Positions 10,701 through 21,488 of a stretch of 64,000 nt of DNA are shown here, in pieces. Positions within the stretch are counted from its first letter, which is position 1, and each line of letters begins with the position of its first letter. Position numbers and translations under genes: made by a program. The stretch lies in NCBI GenBank assembly GCA_907163345.1, contig CAJQUN010000040.1, positions 4,526,001 through 4,590,000 of the forward strand. The letters run 5' to 3'. The stretch is from Haberlea rhodopensis (Eukaryota; Streptophyta; Magnoliopsida; Lamiales; Gesneriaceae). The notes under the pieces were generated by a model. The model ran no database searches, was not told the origin of the DNA, and saw nothing but the letters and a program-made list of their open reading frames with translations.

Positions 10701-11331
10701 TATCAACAGCATAGATAAGATATCATGTATGACCTCGTTCCAATAACTGTGCCATCTTGACAGCAGATATCAACGAAATCTTTGGGCGAGAACCATCCCC
10801 AAATAATGTCCACTGGACTCCCATATCAGACCTGAATCGGACAGTCCTTTGTCTACAGTCTACCACTGCCTGATACTTGTTCAGAACATCGATGCCCACA
10901 ATGCAATCAAAGTCTGTCATTCCTAGCACAATCAAATCTGATCTTAGTTCATTATCCTCAAAATAAATGAGGCCATCATAGACAATCTGATCTGTAGTCA
11001 AACTTCTTCCAGCGGGGGTCGAGACCATAAGAGGCATGGGCGACGGAGAAGTGCATATGTGGTGCCTTTCAACAAAATTCGTCGACACAAAAGAGTGTGA
11101 CGCACCTGTGTCTATCAATATAAGAGCAGGGTGCGTAAATAAAAGACACGTACCCGCTATAACCTCCTCCGGAGCCGCTGTAGCCTGCTCCCTCGTCAAA
11201 GCATACACCTGTCCCTGAGGTGGCCCCGTGGGCTGACCTCCATACTGCATCGGTGCGAAAGGTGGTCGGTGCTGTGCCGCTCTGTCCGCAGGCCTCCCCG
11301 TAGAGTTCTGCTGTCTTCCCCTGTTGGGACA
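7745..11331 (-). pseudogene. Protease-RT-RNase H-integrase of element I, broken
   Basis: Reading leftward there is an intact-looking protease motif (LIDTGASHSFVS near 11112), RT with FIDDIL, RNase H (YTDASLQGLGCVL), an integrase zinc finger (CLICQQVK) and catalytic core, and a C-terminal chromodomain-like tail (VKVQWDRRGVEEATW) ending at 7745. Breaks: a stop at GGHT/GYL near 10719, a one-base deletion frameshift near 10393 in early RT, and a CGA-to-TGA stop near 8357. The expected catalytic Glu of integrase (GQTER in J) is Asp here (codon 8516-8518). The product would be non-functional. Confidence 0.9.
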
Positions 11332-12270
11332 CTACCAAGCAAAGTGGCCTCTATCGCCACAGACATAGCATCCTACGCAATCCTTTGCCAAATGTGGTTG
11401 TCCACAAATAGTGCACTGAACTCTTCCAGATCTGTCTCCCTGAGGCTGTCCTCTCCCTGTAGGGGCATCATTCCTACGATTCCCCTTCCAACGGTTCTCG
11501 GGCCTCTTACCACTAAACCTTGAAGCCGAAGTGTTCCCCCTGGGCTTGAACTGATCACCCCTTGGTTTCAAATTATCCGAAGTGGATTTCTGAGGGGGTG
11601 TTGGAGGTGGCACAGCATCAGAGTATGCTCCCACTCCTAGTTCAGCTAGCTCAGCCCTTGCAAGTGCATCGTCAAAACAGGCAGGGCCATAGGTACTTAC
11701 CCGGTCATACAGTTCCGGCCTCAAGCCCTTCATGAAGTTTCTCATCTTCGCTTGAGTGCTTGCAGCAATATGGGGCACATATCGTAGTAAGGAACAGTAA
11801 TGTAGAGCATAGTCAGATACAGGCCTGGTACCTTGCCTTAAATTGGTAAACTCATCCTCCTTAGCCTGTCTTGCAGCGGCTGAGAAGTAGCGGGTCAGAA
11901 ACCGCGTTCGGAACATCTTCCAATTTACTTCCTGCCCCAGAGCCTCTTGCTCAATCACTGTGGTCTTCCACCACATCAGTGCCTTCTTGGCCAGCTGAAA
12001 TTCTGCTAATCTGATGCAGGCCGTCTTTGCACAAGGCGCTGCCACAAATATCTGTTCAATCCTCTCCAACCATTCCTCAGCTTTTTCCCCTGATTCAGTT
12101 CCTTCGAACATCGGGGGTCGGTACATCATAAATTGAGCCAAGCTCAACTCCCCAGGTAGCAACTGTTGTTCAGAGGGTTCTTCGCCCAAGGCTGGTGGTG
12201 GCAGTGGATTCGTACGCCCAGCACTTGCATTTACACTAATGGCGTCACCCACTTCTATATTTGCTGCCAT
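11332..12270 (-). pseudogene. Gag of element I, truncated by a stop
   Basis: Starts at MAANIEVGD (12270), immediately after an acceptor-like TTGTGTTGCAG. It contains the gag core (LPGELSLAQF, EEWLERIEQIF, RFLTRYFSAAARQ), a basic linker and two zinc knuckles: CTICGQPHLAKDC and CYVCGDRGHFAW, where the second is cut by a CAG-to-TAG stop before its last Cys. It is otherwise in frame for 300+ residues and is the best preserved part of I. Confidence 0.88.
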
Positions 12271-12457
12271 GCTGCAACACAAGGGTTAATAACAACACCA
12301 AAAGCAGTTCATAAAGCACATCGTTAGATAATTAAACATGTTAGCATAACATAGAAACTTCATATGCAACATACATATAAAACATGTTCAAAAGTAAGCA
12401 CCTAGCCAACTTATTGCTAAGGCTACCCTTCACTCATTCCCGAGTTATCTAACCACT

Positions 12458-12469
12458 GCTCTGATACCA
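12458..12469 (-). other. Primer binding site of I
   Basis: Reverse complement of TGGTATCAGAGC, four bases inside the right LTR, fixing the element orientation as minus. Confidence 0.92.
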
Positions 12470-12473
12470 CTAA

Positions 12474-14660
12474 TGTGGGGTCTTCCCACCTTAACAGTGA
12501 TTAATAGACATAAGAAGGACTAATCATGCATTAATAACATCTCAAGGTTCTGGTTGTTACATGAGCTATCAGGATTACAGGCCAAAATAAAAGACTTCAA
12601 AAATAATTCATTAAATTCCCAAAAGAATGTTCATGTTTAGATTTATACTACTCCTAGAGTAGATACTAATCGTGACTTGAATCCTATACATTCATGTGTT
12701 CCTCGTAGCTCACTGCCTCAACCCGACCCCTTAGTCCTTTAGTCCAAAAGCGTACCTGCAGGGACAACACATCATAAGCATATACAATCTTACTTAACAT
12801 CATAAAAACATCATAGTAAATGCATGAAATATTGGTTAAGTAAATATGCTGGTTATTCATTAACTTCTTATTGTTGTCCCTGATTCATAATCATGCATAT
12901 GGGCATCTTACCCTGTGGCATCTTACCACATTATAAACATCGCATGGCCTCTTACCATGTGGGGCATCTTACCCCGTGGCATCTTACCACAAATAATATC
13001 GCATGGCCTCTTACCATGTGGGGCATCTTACCCCGTGGCATCTTACCACAAATAACATCGCATGACCTCTTACCATGTGGGGCATCTTACCCCGTGGCAT
13101 CTTACCACATATAACATCATAGACATCTTATAAACACCGTAAACATCTTATAAACATCATAAACATCTTATAAACATCATCATTTCATCATGTATACTCA
13201 TGCAATAAAAGCATAGTCGTAGTGTAAAGATGTGTTTTACCGTCCGATGCCCGTACGTCTCTTACGTACCTTTTCAAAAGGAGGAGGAGTCAACAAACTT
13301 ATCTCCTTGATTGTGCTGGTACCTGGGATGGCTCTACACAACCACATAATACAATATTAGGCACCGAAACAAGAATCGAAATCAATTTTCAAAAAAAATA
13401 AACATAAAATTTTATAATATATGAACAGTAACTACCGATCGATCGGTCTCTCTTACCGATCGATCGCTAACTGTTCATCATTTCTTCTTTTAGCTACGGC
13501 ATTTGCCGATCGATCGGTGTTCATCACCGATCGATCGGTCGTTCCCATTCATGCGAGATTTTCCAGAAATCTCGAACACCTCAATTCACACCCTTCAAAC
13601 TACTTCATAACATACATACAATGCCTAAACAATCATATCAATAGCTTCATCATACTTCCATGCATGTATTAAAATTAAAGGTTCACTCATAACTTAAACC
13701 GACATGCATTAAAATTGCCCAACTTTATCAGTTCTCATCCATTCTTTCAGAAAAACAGGGCATCATAATTTCTACCCAGATTTTCGAGCACTACATTTCA
13801 TAACAAGAATTCTCACACATAAACCATGCAACATGTTCAAACAAATATGCTAGGGGCTTCATAAAACTTCTATGTAAGCACTTAAATTCAAGGTTTCATA
13901 AAACCTAAGCTAGCATGCATCATAACATCCTCATAAACTTTGAGCTCATCCAAACTTACAGAAAAACAGGGCATCATAACATTACCCAGATTTTCGAACA
14001 CCTAGTTTCAAGGCCAGGAATCTATCACATAAAACGTATAAAGTGTTCGATCTAACATGCTAGTAGTTACATAACACTAACATGCAAGCACCCAACCCAA
14101 GGTTTCGACCAACCCTTATACTAGCATGCTGAAAACCACACAACCAAACCCTATCTTAACCAAGCTTCCAGAAAACAGAGTCATGGATTACCTCACCCTT
14201 TTTGCTCCCTTTTTGGCAAGGATTTTTCAACACAATCCACAAGCCAAATCTCCTCCTATCTGCAGCTATCTTGGGCGATTTTTGGGGAGAGGAAGGGGAG
14301 AGGAAGGAGTGCTTTGCAGGTAATGAGTGAGCATGGTTGAAGGATGTGATGGGGTATGGGCTGCCAAGTGGGGGGGGGGGGGGGGGGGGTGGCCGAGTGA
14401 CAGGGGTGGGTGGTGTGGGTTGGGTGGTCATGTGGTGTTTAATTGTGTCCCGGTATATAGTACGATGTATTAAAATATCCTCACTCGATATTTTCTAACT
14501 TCATTTAATTAATACATCCTTTGAAACACCTAACATGCCCCCTAAAACATATCATCATGTCATAAATATAATCCCCAATTAAAGTACCATAAACCCTCTT
14601 AAACACATCGTAAATCATCATCGTAGTACATAATCATATAACATTTCGGGGGTATTAACA
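12474..14660 (-). repeat. 5' LTR of I (right copy)
   Basis: Length is 2187 bases. Modules on the element strand: TATA-like (14454-14459), palindrome array (13435-13540), donor-like AAAAG/GTACGTAAG (13269), TAAGATG hairpins (13108-12901) and acceptor-like CCTGCAG/GTAC (12756). A run of 20 G at 14370-14389 replaces G7-T-G8 in the left copy. Confidence 0.92.
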
Positions 14661-15361
14661 TGTACCGTCACGAGTTGACGATGTCATTTTGAGATGTCAT
14701 AAGTTGACATATACCGTCACAGGATGACGATGACATAGCAGATATTCTATGTAGACGCGTAGCATCGTTTCGATAAATAATACATTCATGTATATGTATC
14801 TAGTCGTATAGTTGGAGTGCCGATGGTGGGCATAGGGTAGTGTCTGGGTCACTAGTTGACGGGACCATAGCAGGTTTGCTCGATGGGATATTGGATGCAT
14901 TGTAGCGGTGGGTGTACCGCATCATGCAATGGAGGTAAATATTTGTCGAGTAGTGATACCTTTGGGTATACTCGCTGGGATGGCTAAGGACAAGTGATTG
15001 GTGGTAAGAGTAGTCATTGAGGAAACTACTCGCTGGTCGTTGTGATGTGTGGTAAACATGGTCACACCCACCCCTGAGGGTGTGGAATAAATCCTACGGA
15101 ATTTGGACTGCTTTGTAGTTGAGTATGGACATCGGGATGTCCGTAATGCTTGGTGTTTTAGAGAAATATTGGGTGATAACCCACTACTCTAAATGGATAT
15201 TATGGTATGGTATACCGAGTGGGACGTATGATACGTTGGTAGGCTTGATATAAGCCTATGGAGCCAACGATTTTGCTAGCCAGATATTGCTGCAGTGATA
15301 TAGTGTGCTTGTTGGAGCCATTATACTACACGTTGGGACCGAGTTTAGTGAGTCGTACGGT
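14661..15361 (+). other. H internal segment 2: non-coding chain of short hairpins
   Basis: No gene found. Short inverted repeats follow one another closely: CGTCA/TGACG (14666-14680), ATGTCA/TGACAT (14694-14710), CGTCA/TGACG (14715-14729), ATACAT/ATGTAT (14780-14793), GTCA/TGAC (14848-14860), GCGGT/ACCGC (14905-14920), CGAGT+ATACC/GGTAT+ACTCG (14947-14974), GAGTAGT/ACTACTC (15008-15031), CACACCC/GGGTGTG (15063-15084), GGACAT/ATGTCC (15127-15142), TGGGT/ACCCA (15170-15183), GGTAT/ATACC (15204-15216) and TAGGCTT/AAGCCTA (15240-15258). All were read directly. Assignment to H rests on position between I and J. Confidence 0.6.
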
Positions 15362-15793
15362 GATACTGTAGGGTCTTCCTACCTTAATATCATTTAGTAC
15401 ACATAAATGGGACAGAACATGCATTTATAACCTCTTAAGGGTTCCGGTTGTATCTTGAGCTAAGGAGATTACAGGCCAAAATAAAGTTTTCAAAAGCTGT
15501 TTAATTACATTCCCAATAAATAATGTTAAAGCTATAGATTTACACTACTCCTAGAGTAGAGACTATCAAAATCCTGCATCCTACGTTCATCATGCTCCCT
15601 TTAGCTCACTTCCTCAACCCGACCCTAGGCCCTTGGTCCAAAAGTGTACCTACAGGGATAACACATCGTGAGCATACACATATTTACTTAACATTATATA
15701 AAAGCATACAATAATGCATAACATCTTAGTTAAGTAAAGGTTATTGGCCGTCCTTCGACTTCCTTGTTATCCCTGACTCTTATTCATACATTA

Positions 15794-16011
15794 GGGCGTC
15801 TTACCCCATTGTATGGCATCTTACCATATCATCATTATCGTGTGGCATCTTACCACGTCATGATCATCGTGTGGCATCTTACCACGTGGGCATCTTACCC
15901 AGTCATATGGCGTCTTACCATATCATAAACATTGCGTGGCATCTTACCACGGGGGCATCTTACCCACTCACGTACTTTGGGTGGCATCCTACCACCTGGG
16001 CGTCTTACCCA
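15794..16011 (-). repeat. TAAGATG-loop hairpin array, J left LTR
   Basis: Ten hairpins. Window-strand loop is CATCTTA, CGTCTTA or CATCCTA. Stems in order: GGG, TATGG, GTGG, GTGG, TGGG, ATATGG, CGTGG, GGG, GGTGG, TGGG, each followed after the loop by its exact complement. The identical array is in the right LTR at 22565-22782. Just beyond it (16020-16260) is a degenerate CATCAT-rich simple repeat. Confidence 0.88.
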
Positions 16012-16471
16012 ATCATACACGTCGTATGACCTTATCATAAACTTCGTCATTATAGACGTCCTCATAAACATCATTATCATAAACATCATCATAAGCATCA
16101 TCATCGTACATCATCATAAGCATCATCATCGTAACATCATCATAAGCATCATCATCGTAACATCATTATAAGCATCATCATCATCAATATCATCATAAAC
16201 TTTATCATCATAAATATCATCATAGACATCATCATCATAACATCATCTTAAATATCATCATAATATGTAAGGGTATGGGTTACCGTCCGATGCTCGTACG
16301 TCTCTTACGTACCTTAATTCCAAAAGAAGGAGAAATCGTAGACTTTATCTCCTTGAAGTCGTGGGTACCTGGGACGGTTCTACATAACCATACAAATTGA
16401 TATTAGAAGCTAAACAATAGCCCAATACCAAAAATTCAACAAAAATCAACATTTTTCATCTTTTGAACAGT

Positions 16472-16684
16472 GGCGATCGATCGCTCAAAACGAGGCGATC
16501 GATCGCCTGATTTTTCACTTAGCGGCGATCGATCGCTCAAAATGAGGCGATCGATCGCCTGATGCTTAATTGGCTACTGGACGTTGGCGATCGATCGCGC
16601 CATTTGAGGCGATCGATCGCCTAAGCTCTTCTTCGCGCACTGCTTCTCGGCGATCGATCGCTGCTTTTGTAGCGATCGATCGCC
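16472..16684 (-). repeat. GCGATCGATCGC palindrome array, J left LTR
   Basis: Eight perfect copies in about 210 bases, in pairs separated by short spacers. The right LTR has the same array at 23243-23455. It lies between the TATA-like box and the donor-like hairpin. Confidence 0.9.
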
Positions 16685-17420
16685 ACTTACAGTGGCCGCG
16701 ATTTCACCATTTCCATGTGCATTTTGCAAGCTCATCTTGAACCCTTTCAACACCAAACTTCCCAACAACAACAATAACATCATAACCCACTAAAACCCAC
16801 ATAAAACACTTCAAAAATCATACCCCAACCATAAACAACACATACCCAAACAAACCCACATAAAACATCAAAAACTTAACCCATTTCAACACCAAACATC
16901 ATGAAACTTATAGGAATGGTTCCATACCTCTTGTAGGCTCCAAATCCTAGCAAAAATCACACAAACAAAGTTTTTGTGGAACTTTCCTTCTTCCCTTTTT
17001 GGTGGAACTCGAAAATGGGAGGGTTTGGGGTTTGGGAAGTGATTTGGGGGTTTTTAATAAAGTGAAAGGTAAAGGGGTTAAAGTGATGGGTAGGGGATTT
17101 TAAAAAGGGTGACTTCAACTTAAATAAAATTGTACCCCAAACTTAACATGATGTATAAAATGCTCCAACATAGTATTTTAAAAGCATTTTACATAAATGC
17201 TCCAAACTTCATCTAAAATCACATCCTCCTCATATTTAATAATTAACACAATTAAATCATGTTAACACCTTAATACCCAACACATAAATCCATCAACACA
17301 TGGTACATCATATAAACATAATTAATGCCTTACTTGCAATTAATTAATTTCGGGGCATCACATTACTCCCCTACTTACAAGATTTCGTCCTCGAAATCGC
17401 ATGCACTTACCCAAAAGAAA

Positions 17421-20400
17421 CTAAACATACATCATACCAGAAAATAGTTTGGGGTAATGCTGCATCATATGCCGCTCCGTCTCCCACGTAGCCTCCTCGA
17501 CACCCCGACGATCCCACTGAACTTTGACCATTGGTATAACTTTACTTCGTAGTCTGCGATCCTCACGATCCAGAATTCTGACCGGTCGTTCAACGTAGGA
17601 TACATCTGAGTCTAACTGCACTTCAGTAGGCTGTAACACATGAGACGGATCTGGCTCATACTTTCTCAACATAGAAACGTGGAAGACATCATGAATTCCA
17701 GATAAAGACGGCGGTAGGGCCAATCGGTAAGCCAAAGTGCCGATACGCTGTAATACCTCATACGGTCCAACATACCTCGGGGATAACTTCCCCCGCATAC
17801 CAAATCGAACAACACCCCTGAAGGGTGAGATTTTCAAGAAGACCTTGTCTCCCACTTGAAATTCTAGCGGCCGTCGCCGCTTATTTGCATAGGCTGCTTG
17901 CCTATCTTGGGCCGCTTTCATCTTTAAGCGTATCATCTTAATCTTTTCCTCCATGTCCTTAATCATATCCGGTCCTCCGACCGCTTTACTCGTCAAGTCC
18001 TCCCAATACAGCGGTGACCTACATCGTCGTCCGTAAAGAGCTTCAAAAGGGGCCATTTGAATGCTCGCCTGATAGCTGTTATTGTATGAGAACTCTACCA
18101 GTGGTATAGATTCTTGCCACGGAGTATTAAACTCCAAAACACATGCCCTCAGCATATCTTCGAGCGTCTGTATAGTACGCTCCGTTTGGCCATCAGTCTG
18201 AGGGTGATAAGCTGTACTTAGTCGCACCTCGGTGCCCAAAGCTGTCTGGAGACCCTCCCAGAAGTGAGAAGTAAACCTTGGGTCTCTGTCAGACACGATC
18301 GAGACTGGAACCCCATGCAACCTCACTACATCCCGTACATACAATTGGGCCATCTTTAGATACGTGGAAGTCATACTGTAAGGGATGAAATGAGCCACCT
18401 TCGTCAGCCTATCCACGATCACCCAGATCGCATCAAATCCAGAGGCCGACCTTGGCAAGTGGGTCACGAAATCCATAGATATATGCTCCCACTTCCACTT
18501 AGGTACCTCCAAGCTCTTCAGCTCGCCACCAGGCCTCTGTCTTTCTGCCTTTACTTGTTGGCAGATTAAACATCTCTTAACAAAACTGATCACATCACGC
18601 TTCATGCGTCTCCACCAGAATTGACCACTCAGGTCCTTATACATCTTTCTTCCTCCTGGGTGAATACTGAACCGACTACTGTGAGCCCGTTCTAAGATTC
18701 CTTTACGTAACTCTGGTGTATCTGGGACCACCCATCGGTCGCCCAGTCTTAATGAATCATCTTCAGCCACTCTAAACTTTGTTGGCTGGCCTCGAAGTGC
18801 TATCGATGACCATCTCTGCACTTCATCATCCGACCTCTGGGCTTTTCTGATAGCCTCAAATACGTCTGGCTCGGTCAATAAGGTCGACACTCGCACCGGC
18901 GACGTGTCCACATCGAAGTCATAGCCCAGATGGCAATAGGAAGTCATCAAAGCTGATAAACACATAACATCCTCAGCAGTGCTCTTCACCTTCCGACTTA
19001 AGGCGTCTGCTATTAAATTTGCTTTACCAGGATGGTACTCAATTTCACAGTCATAATCCTTGAGCAAATCCATCCATCTTCTTTGACGCATGTTCAGTTC
19101 AGCCTGAGTGAATAGAAACTTTAGGCTCTTATGGTCCGTAAAGATGGTAAACGTAGTACCATAAAGATAATGACGCCAAATCTTTAAGGCGAAAATGATA
19201 GCCGCCAGTTCCAGATCATGGACTGGGTATCTAGTCTCATGAGGCTTCAACTGTCTCGAAGCATAGGCTACCACTTGTCTGTCTTGCATCAATACGCAGC
19301 CCAAACCCTGCAATGATGCATCCGTGTACAAGGCAAACCTCTTATCCTCAGACGGAATCACCAATACTGGCGCTGTCGTCAAACGACGCTTCAATTCTTG
19401 GAAGCTTTCCTCACAAGCTTCGGACCAAAAGAATGGGACTCCTTTCTGAGTCAGCTGTGTCAATGGCTTAGCGATCTTAGAAAAGCCCTCGACAAAACGT
19501 CGGTAATAACCTGCTAAGCCAAGAAAACTCCGTATCTCGGGTACAGAAGTGGGTGCTGCCCACTCCATCACAGCTTCAATCTTCCTGGGATCCACAGATA
19601 TCCCTTGGCTAGATATGACATGGCCTAGGAATACCACGTTGTCCAACCAGAACTCGCACTTGCTAAGCTTTGCATACAACTGATGATCCCTGAGGATCTG
19701 AAGTACTGTCCTCAAGTGCCGTACATGATCTTCTTCGGTCCGAGAGTAGATGAGTATATCGTCAATGAAGACTATGACGAATTGGTCCAAAAATGGCTGG
19801 AACACCTTGTTCATCAAACTCATGAAAACAGCCGGGGCATTTGTCACCCCAAAAGGCATGACTAGGAATTCATAGTGCCCGTACCTCGTCCTGAAGGCTG
19901 TCTTCTGACCATCCTCTTCTCTTCGAATCTGATGGTACCCCGACCTCAGATCGATCTTACTGTAGAGCCTCGTACCCTGCAACTGATCAAACAAATCATC
20001 TATCCTCGGGAGTGGGTACTTATTCTTCACTGTAGCTTTGTTCAGTTGTCTGTAATCAATGCACAAACGCATCGAACCATCTTTCTTCTTCACAAATAAA
20101 ACTGGTGCTCCCCAGGGCGATACGCTAGGGCGTATATAGCCTTTATCAAGGAGCTCTTGCAACTGAATCTTTAATTCCCTTAGCTCCGCTGGTGCCATCC
20201 TATAAGGGGCACGAGAAATGGCAGACGTCCCCGGTAATAACTCAATCCCAAACTCGACCTCTCTCGTCGGTGGGAATCCGGGAATCTCCTCCGGAAAGAC
20301 ATCGGGAAATTCCGCCACTACGGGCACATCCTCAACTTTTACTTCTTCTTTCTTTTCCGTAACATCAACGGCATATATGAGATATCCTATGTGGCCTCTT

Positions 20401-21488
20401 TCCAATAACTGTGCCATCTTGACAGCATATATCAACGGAATCTTTGAGCGAGAACCATCCCCATAGAACGTCCATGGAATTCCCATATCGGATTTGAACC
20501 GTACTGTCCTCTGCCTGCAGTTCACAACTGCCTGATACCTGTTCAGAACGTCGATGCCCAGAATGCAGTCAAAATCTGACATTCCCAGAACAATCAAATC
20601 TGACCTTAATTCTTTATCCTCAAAATAAATGAGGCCATTGTAGACGATCCGATCGGTAATCATACTTCTTCCAGCGGGGGTCGAGACTATAAGAGGTGTG
20701 GGCGACGGAGAAGTGCATATGTGGTGTCTTTCCACAAAACTTGTTGACACAAAAGAGTGTGACGCACCTGTGTTGATCAATATAAAAGCAGGGTGCGTAA
20801 ATAAAAGACACGTACCCGCTATAACCTCCTCCGGAGCCGCTGAAGCTTGCTCCCTTGTCAATGCATAGACTTGTCCTTGAGGTGGCTCCATGGGCTGACC
20901 TCCATGCTGACGCGGCACAAATGGGGGTCTGTGCTGTGCTGTCCTATCCGCAGGCCTCCCCGCAGAACCCTGTTGACTTCCCCTGTTGGGACACTGTCTA
21001 GCAAAGTGGCCCTTGTCGCCACAAACATAGCACCCTATACAATCCTTCGTCAGATGTGGTTGCCCACAAAGAGTGCATTGGATATTCCCAGATCTGTCTC
21101 CCTGAGCCTGCCCCCTTCCAGATGGGGCATCACTCCTTCGGTTCCCCTTCCATCTATTGTCAGACCTCTTACCACTGAACCTTGACGCCGATGAGTTCCC
21201 CCTTGACTTGAACTGATCATTCCTTGGCTTCAAATTATCCGGGGTGGATTTCTGAGAGGGTGCCGGCGGTGGTACAACATCAGGGTATGCACCCACTCCT
21301 AGTTCGGCCAGCTCGGCACGTGAGAGTGCATCGTCAAAGCAAGTAGGGCCATAAGTGATCACCCTATCGTATAGCTCCGGCCTCAATCCTTTCATGAAAT
21401 TCCTCATCTTTGCTTGTGTGCTCGTGGCAATGTGAGGCACATATCTGAGCAAGGAGCAAAACTGAAGAGCATAATCTGATACTGACAT
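17421..21488 (-). CDS. Gag C-terminus, protease, RT, RNase H and integrase polyprotein of J
   Basis: A single 1355-residue frame. Two zinc knuckles lie at residues 138-150 (CTLCGQPHLTKDC) and 153-166 (CYVCGDKGHFARQC). The protease site reads INTGASHS with Asn at 239 (codon 20772-20774) where I has Asp. RT carries FIDD at 574-577, followed by RNase H (YTDASLQGLGC). Integrase has a CLICQQVK zinc finger and catalytic D1006, D1067 and E1103, giving the D-x35-E spacing. The C-terminus (VKVQWDRRGVEEATW) is chromodomain-like, as in Del/Tekay chromoviruses. The true gag start lies upstream at 21931 in another frame because of a one-base deletion near 21500. RT and integrase look catalytically complete; the protease probably is not. 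Confidence 0.93.
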   Translation of the reverse strand: MSVSDYALQFCSLLRYVPHIATSTQAKMRNFMKGLRPELYDRVITYGPTCFDDALSRAELAELGVGAYPDVVPPPAPSQKSTPDNLKPRNDQFKSRGNSSASRFSGKRSDNRWKGNRRSDAPSGRGQAQGDRSGNIQCTLCGQPHLTKDCIGCYVCGDKGHFARQCPNRGSQQGSAGRPADRTAQHRPPFVPRQHGGQPMEPPQGQVYALTREQASAAPEEVIAGTCLLFTHPAFILINTGASHSFVSTSFVERHHICTSPSPTPLIVSTPAGRSMITDRIVYNGLIYFEDKELRSDLIVLGMSDFDCILGIDVLNRYQAVVNCRQRTVRFKSDMGIPWTFYGDGSRSKIPLIYAVKMAQLLERGHIGYLIYAVDVTEKKEEVKVEDVPVVAEFPDVFPEEIPGFPPTREVEFGIELLPGTSAISRAPYRMAPAELRELKIQLQELLDKGYIRPSVSPWGAPVLFVKKKDGSMRLCIDYRQLNKATVKNKYPLPRIDDLFDQLQGTRLYSKIDLRSGYHQIRREEDGQKTAFRTRYGHYEFLVMPFGVTNAPAVFMSLMNKVFQPFLDQFVIVFIDDILIYSRTEEDHVRHLRTVLQILRDHQLYAKLSKCEFWLDNVVFLGHVISSQGISVDPRKIEAVMEWAAPTSVPEIRSFLGLAGYYRRFVEGFSKIAKPLTQLTQKGVPFFWSEACEESFQELKRRLTTAPVLVIPSEDKRFALYTDASLQGLGCVLMQDRQVVAYASRQLKPHETRYPVHDLELAAIIFALKIWRHYLYGTTFTIFTDHKSLKFLFTQAELNMRQRRWMDLLKDYDCEIEYHPGKANLIADALSRKVKSTAEDVMCLSALMTSYCHLGYDFDVDTSPVRVSTLLTEPDVFEAIRKAQRSDDEVQRWSSIALRGQPTKFRVAEDDSLRLGDRWVVPDTPELRKGILERAHSSRFSIHPGGRKMYKDLSGQFWWRRMKRDVISFVKRCLICQQVKAERQRPGGELKSLEVPKWKWEHISMDFVTHLPRSASGFDAIWVIVDRLTKVAHFIPYSMTSTYLKMAQLYVRDVVRLHGVPVSIVSDRDPRFTSHFWEGLQTALGTEVRLSTAYHPQTDGQTERTIQTLEDMLRACVLEFNTPWQESIPLVEFSYNNSYQASIQMAPFEALYGRRCRSPLYWEDLTSKAVGGPDMIKDMEEKIKMIRLKMKAAQDRQAAYANKRRRPLEFQVGDKVFLKISPFRGVVRFGMRGKLSPRYVGPYEVLQRIGTLAYRLALPPSLSGIHDVFHVSMLRKYEPDPSHVLQPTEVQLDSDVSYVERPVRILDREDRRLRSKVIPMVKVQWDRRGVEEATWETERHMMQHYPKLFSGMMYV

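Larger units (their letters stand above)
5466..14660 (-). mobile_element. Element I: decayed Del/Tekay-like Ty3/gypsy element
   Basis: Reverse-strand element with two LTRs (5466-7697 and 12474-14660), a primer site at 12458, a gag pseudogene and a pol pseudogene. LTR termini read TGTAATACCCCC...GGGAAGACCCCACA on the element strand. Sequence order and protein similarity make it a close relative of J, A and B. The flanks do not match (GCTGA left, TGTAC right) and the right LTR end has an extra base, so a simple insertion with a target duplication is not seen. Confidence 0.9.
15367..17362 (-). repeat. 3' LTR of J (left copy)
   Basis: Starts TGTAGGGTC and ends GGCATCACA in window orientation. 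Polypurine tract at about 17363-17381 (minus). Modules: TATA-like 17147-17160, palindromes 16472-16684, donor-like 16312, TAAGATG hairpins 15794-16011, acceptor-like CCTGTAG/GTAC at 15650. Confidence 0.95.

Noticed and set aside
15895..16171. Met-rich and Ile/His-rich frames in the J LTRs
   Set aside because: They translate the CATCAT simple repeat; low complexity, identical in both LTRs, no gene signals.
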